Source of the DNA: Mucilaginibacter sp. PAMC 26640
GTDB lineage: Bacteria > Bacteroidota > Bacteroidia > Sphingobacteriales > Sphingobacteriaceae
NCBI GenBank assembly: GCA_001596135.1
Contig: CP014773.1
Location: 4,402,001 to 4,466,000 of the forward strand
Length of the DNA: 64,000 bases
Direction of reading: 5' to 3'
The notes beneath the pieces were generated by a model. The model was given only the letters and a program-made list of their open reading frames with translations. It had not been told where the DNA came from and did not search any database. This document shows positions 61,648 to 64,000 of the stretch, piece after piece; positions within the stretch are counted from its first letter, which is position 1, and each line of letters begins with the position of its first letter. The translations under genes were made by a program, and so were the position numbers.

Positions 61648-64000
61648 TTAATTTATTTGATCAACTATACCCTTAATGTAGCCTTTTTTCAGCAGATATG
61701 GTATCACATGTTTCCCTGCCAGCTTTACCGCATCCGATGACCCCTTTGTAGATTCAATCCGAACACAAACTACGATGTTTCCTCCACCCCTTTGCTTCGG
61801 TGCGAAGAAAACATACCAGCCATCATTTATTTGCTGTTTTTTCCAGATGCGCTCCGGCGTACCCGTTTTACCCGCAACAGCGATGCCAAGTGTATAAGTT
61901 TTAGGCGCGCTCTGTTCTATCATGTAATGACGCATCAGCCGGGCGTATTGCGGATCATTGGCTATCCTAATACCCGGGTGTACCGTTGTAGCCGAATCGC
62001 TAAATTTCAATACAAACCTATTATTAGGCATGGTACCATTATTAGCGATACCTGATGCAAGCCTCGCAACAGAAGCAGGTGTAGCAATTAATTCACCCTG
62101 CCCCCATGACATTCCGGAAATACCTTTAGCTCTGGTACGGCGGATATTGTTAGGATCATACCTTGGCTTGGTATTAAACTCTGTTTTGCGCCATAGTGCG
62201 CGCCATTTTTCTTCCTGTGCAGCATTTTCTTTTTGCCTGCCGAAGTAATAACCGCCTACACCATGTAAAAACATACCAGTTTGCATATATAATGTAGCCA
62301 TTTCTTCCTGCAAATGCTCCTGATTAGCTAACTTGATAAAGTATACGTTATTCGACTTTACAACCGCTTGCTCTAAGGAAATCAAACCGGTCTCATCCGG
62401 CTCCAAGCCTTTGGTACGAATCCGCTCGAAATCTGCCACCGGAAATTTCTTATTTGCTGCAGCCATCCCTATTTTATTAAATGATGCCAGCGAGGTAATC
62501 AGTTTAGCCGTAGAACCAGGCTGTGAGGCGTAAGTAAAGCCCAAGTCTGTCGTGGTCATCCATTGGCTGAGTTGATTTTGTTCTGCTGTACTCATAGTCA
62601 GGTTTTCCCAGTCGTGAACTGGCGGCAGCGGATACACAGAGGACGCCAGCACATCGCCGGTGTTAGATTCCATCACCACAACAGATACACGGTTATCCAA
62701 AAGCGATGTATCGGTCTCCATCGATTTTTGAATACTGGTTTGCAAACCGGCATCCATAGTTAACTGTACATCACGGTTGCGCTGTTTAAAAGAGTCTACC
62801 GCCATACTATTGATGCCAGCCAATAACAATGGAGAAAGTGCGCTATAGTCTTTTTTAACTACTGTCATTTCCTTTACCCCCCTCGCCAGGAAACGGTCTT
62901 CACGATACCGGTTAGCGGTAACGTTGTAATTAGTGGTCGGTAATTTAAAACCGCGCAATTCAGCAGCGTGTTCATATTCAGCAAAATAACCATTACTGCT
63001 TCCGTTAAACACCCCCGAGTTGCCATCGCCTGTCCAAAAAAACATCTGATCTTCAAACGGATAATACCTGTCGAGCCTTTTGTGCATGGCCGAATCGATA
63101 TTATAATTACCAACACCGGCGCTTGTTAGTTTAGCGAACTGTTTTTTAACAAGTTCCGCTTTGCTGGTTGCCAGCAATACGCCATCCCTGTCATAAATAG
63201 AACCGGCTTGTAACCTATTCATCAATATGGCTATCCGCGGGTTATAGCTAAACATGCGTGCGCCGCTTTTATCGGCTACCAAAGCCGGTTGTACCACCCA
63301 TTTTTTGTTATCGAACAGATAGCGCGATACATTTACCGTAAGCAAGGCTACCCCCATTACTGCGGCAATTAATGCAGGCACCAGGTTTTTATCTTGTTGT
63401 TTGGAGATATACGTCATCTGCACAGGCGTTCCGCGAACCAAAGATGCAGAGAGCAAAAACCCTGAAGCCAGCAGATTAGCCACCAGTGAAGAACCTCCGT
63501 AGCTTTGAAAAGGTAGCGACACTCCCGACAATGGCAGCGCCCCGGTAGAACCTCCGGCGATGAGCAGAAACTGCACAAATGTGGAAACCCCCACGCCTGC
63601 GCATAAATAGAAAAGAAATGGTGTACCCGTTCGCCGGCCAATGATAATAGAACGGTGTAAATAGAGCAAGAAGAGTAAAAAAATACAAGTAATTCCTGTC
63701 CACCCGAACTCCTCACCCATAGAAGGCAGGATCATATCCGTATGTGCCTCGGGAATGGTTTTAGCGAAACCCTCGCCTACACCCTGGCCGGATACGCCAC
63801 CGCTGGACATCGCCCAAAGCCCGTTTGCTACCTGGTCACCACCATATACTTCGTTGTTCCAGGGATCTATCCAAATGGCTTTACGATCTACCAGTCGCTG
63901 CACCGGGCCCGGGAAGATCTTACCCAGATACGGGATCTGGTCGATAGTTAAGAATGCAGCCATAATCACCAGTACCATAATAGCTGATTCGCTGAGTTTC
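61648..64000 (-). CDS. SEDS (RodA/FtsW)-penicillin-binding protein fusion, 5' part beyond window
   Basis: The frame is open to the right edge (beginning before 64000), so about 784 residues are visible; N-terminal SEDS helices lie outside. Residues (counted from the Met at 63978) 60-185 hold the SEDS family C-terminal half, with EAHTDMILPSMGEEFGW, containing the Asp equivalent to the RodA/FtsW catalytic residue, and LPLSGVSLPFQSYGGSS. Then a membrane helix (about 200-218), a linker and a bPBP transpeptidase domain: SxxK as STAK (489-492), SNN (542-544) and KTG (704-706). So polymerisation and cross-linking of peptidoglycan occur in one polypeptide. It lies 64 bases upstream of the FHA gene on the same strand. 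Confidence 0.92.
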   Translation of the reverse strand, partial: KLSESAIMVLVIMAAFLTIDQIPYLGKIFPGPVQRLVDRKAIWIDPWNNEVYGGDQVANGLWAMSSGGVSGQGVGEGFAKTIPEAHTDMILPSMGEEFGWTGITCIFLLFLLYLHRSIIIGRRTGTPFLFYLCAGVGVSTFVQFLLIAGGSTGALPLSGVSLPFQSYGGSSLVANLLASGFLLSASLVRGTPVQMTYISKQQDKNLVPALIAAVMGVALLTVNVSRYLFDNKKWVVQPALVADKSGARMFSYNPRIAILMNRLQAGSIYDRDGVLLATSKAELVKKQFAKLTSAGVGNYNIDSAMHKRLDRYYPFEDQMFFWTGDGNSGVFNGSSNGYFAEYEHAAELRGFKLPTTNYNVTANRYREDRFLARGVKEMTVVKKDYSALSPLLLAGINSMAVDSFKQRNRDVQLTMDAGLQTSIQKSMETDTSLLDNRVSVVVMESNTGDVLASSVYPLPPVHDWENLTMSTAEQNQLSQWMTTTDLGFTYASQPGSTAKLITSLASFNKIGMAAANKKFPVADFERIRTKGLEPDETGLISLEQAVVKSNNVYFIKLANQEHLQEEMATLYMQTGMFLHGVGGYYFGRQKENAAQEEKWRALWRKTEFNTKPRYDPNNIRRTRAKGISGMSWGQGELIATPASVARLASGIANNGTMPNNRFVLKFSDSATTVHPGIRIANDPQYARLMRHYMIEQSAPKTYTLGIAVAGKTGTPERIWKKQQINDGWYVFFAPKQRGGGNIVVCVRIESTKGSSDAVKLAGKHVIPYLLKKGYIKGIVDQIN

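Noticed and set aside
1..64000. CRISPR array, prophage, insertion sequence, tRNA or rRNA genes
   Set aside because: I saw no regularly spaced repeats, no transposase or phage structural genes and no tRNA-like T-loop context on reading both strands; a covariance search would settle the RNA genes.

Overview
The window looks like a chromosomal segment of a Bacteroidota member, most likely family Sphingobacteriaceae (Mucilaginibacter/Pedobacter type). The grounds are: genes without Shine-Dalgarno sequences, TAnnTTTG-type -7 promoter boxes close to start codons, many short lipoproteins, an end fragment that fits GH92 glycosidases with C-terminal carbohydrate-type modules, futalosine-route menaquinone genes, a PorE-like OmpA protein, and a Bacteroidota-type LptD. 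The genus is inference; no rRNA or tRNA gene was seen.

Layout. 1-9.6 kb: glycosidase end, TfoX-like protein, a three-gene ABC importer (2.3-4.9 kb), purB, an Nfu scaffold, and a Rieske/hypothetical/lipoprotein operon. 9.7-17.4 kb: queE, PorE-like OmpA protein, SRPBCC protein, a 59-residue TatA, an anti-sigma-like cupin protein, an SMP-30 lactonase and small envelope proteins. 17.5-28.9 kb: ppc, a FUSC-type membrane protein, PIN-PhoH ATPase, aspartate kinase, two DUF4142 proteins in the wider region, a Tat-signal SDR enzyme and Hsp20. 29-34.1 kb: thioesterase, argS, and mqnE-phosphatase-mqnA. 34.9-40.3 kb: sulfur amino acid locus (cystathionine enzyme; then promoter, SAM-I riboswitch, a 35-residue leader ORF ending in a run of cysteines, metY, metX, hom, terminator). 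40.3-48 kb: E2 acyltransferase, cinA, lptD, and divergently an amidase and an MCE protein. 48-56 kb: RNase Z, STAS protein, purC, PhoH, SAM hydrolase, ABC exporter, beta-CASP nuclease. 56-59.4 kb: a decayed zone with a broken PIN toxin beside its antitoxin and a broken nucleotidyltransferase beside a small partner, around a LutA-like protein and an MFS transporter. 59.4-64 kb: Ser/Thr kinase, FHA protein and a fused SEDS (RodA/FtsW)-penicillin-binding protein running off the window.

How genes work together. Aspartate kinase (25 kb) and hom feed homoserine to MetX; MetY then adds sulfide to O-acetylhomoserine. The metY-metX-hom unit appears to read SAM (riboswitch) and possibly cysteine (leader peptide). 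The kinase-FHA-SEDS/PBP group resembles in composition the actinobacterial pknB-pbpA-rodA-fha cluster and suggests phosphorylation-linked control of cell wall synthesis. These two loci are the most interesting parts of the window; the rest is mostly housekeeping metabolism and envelope biogenesis.
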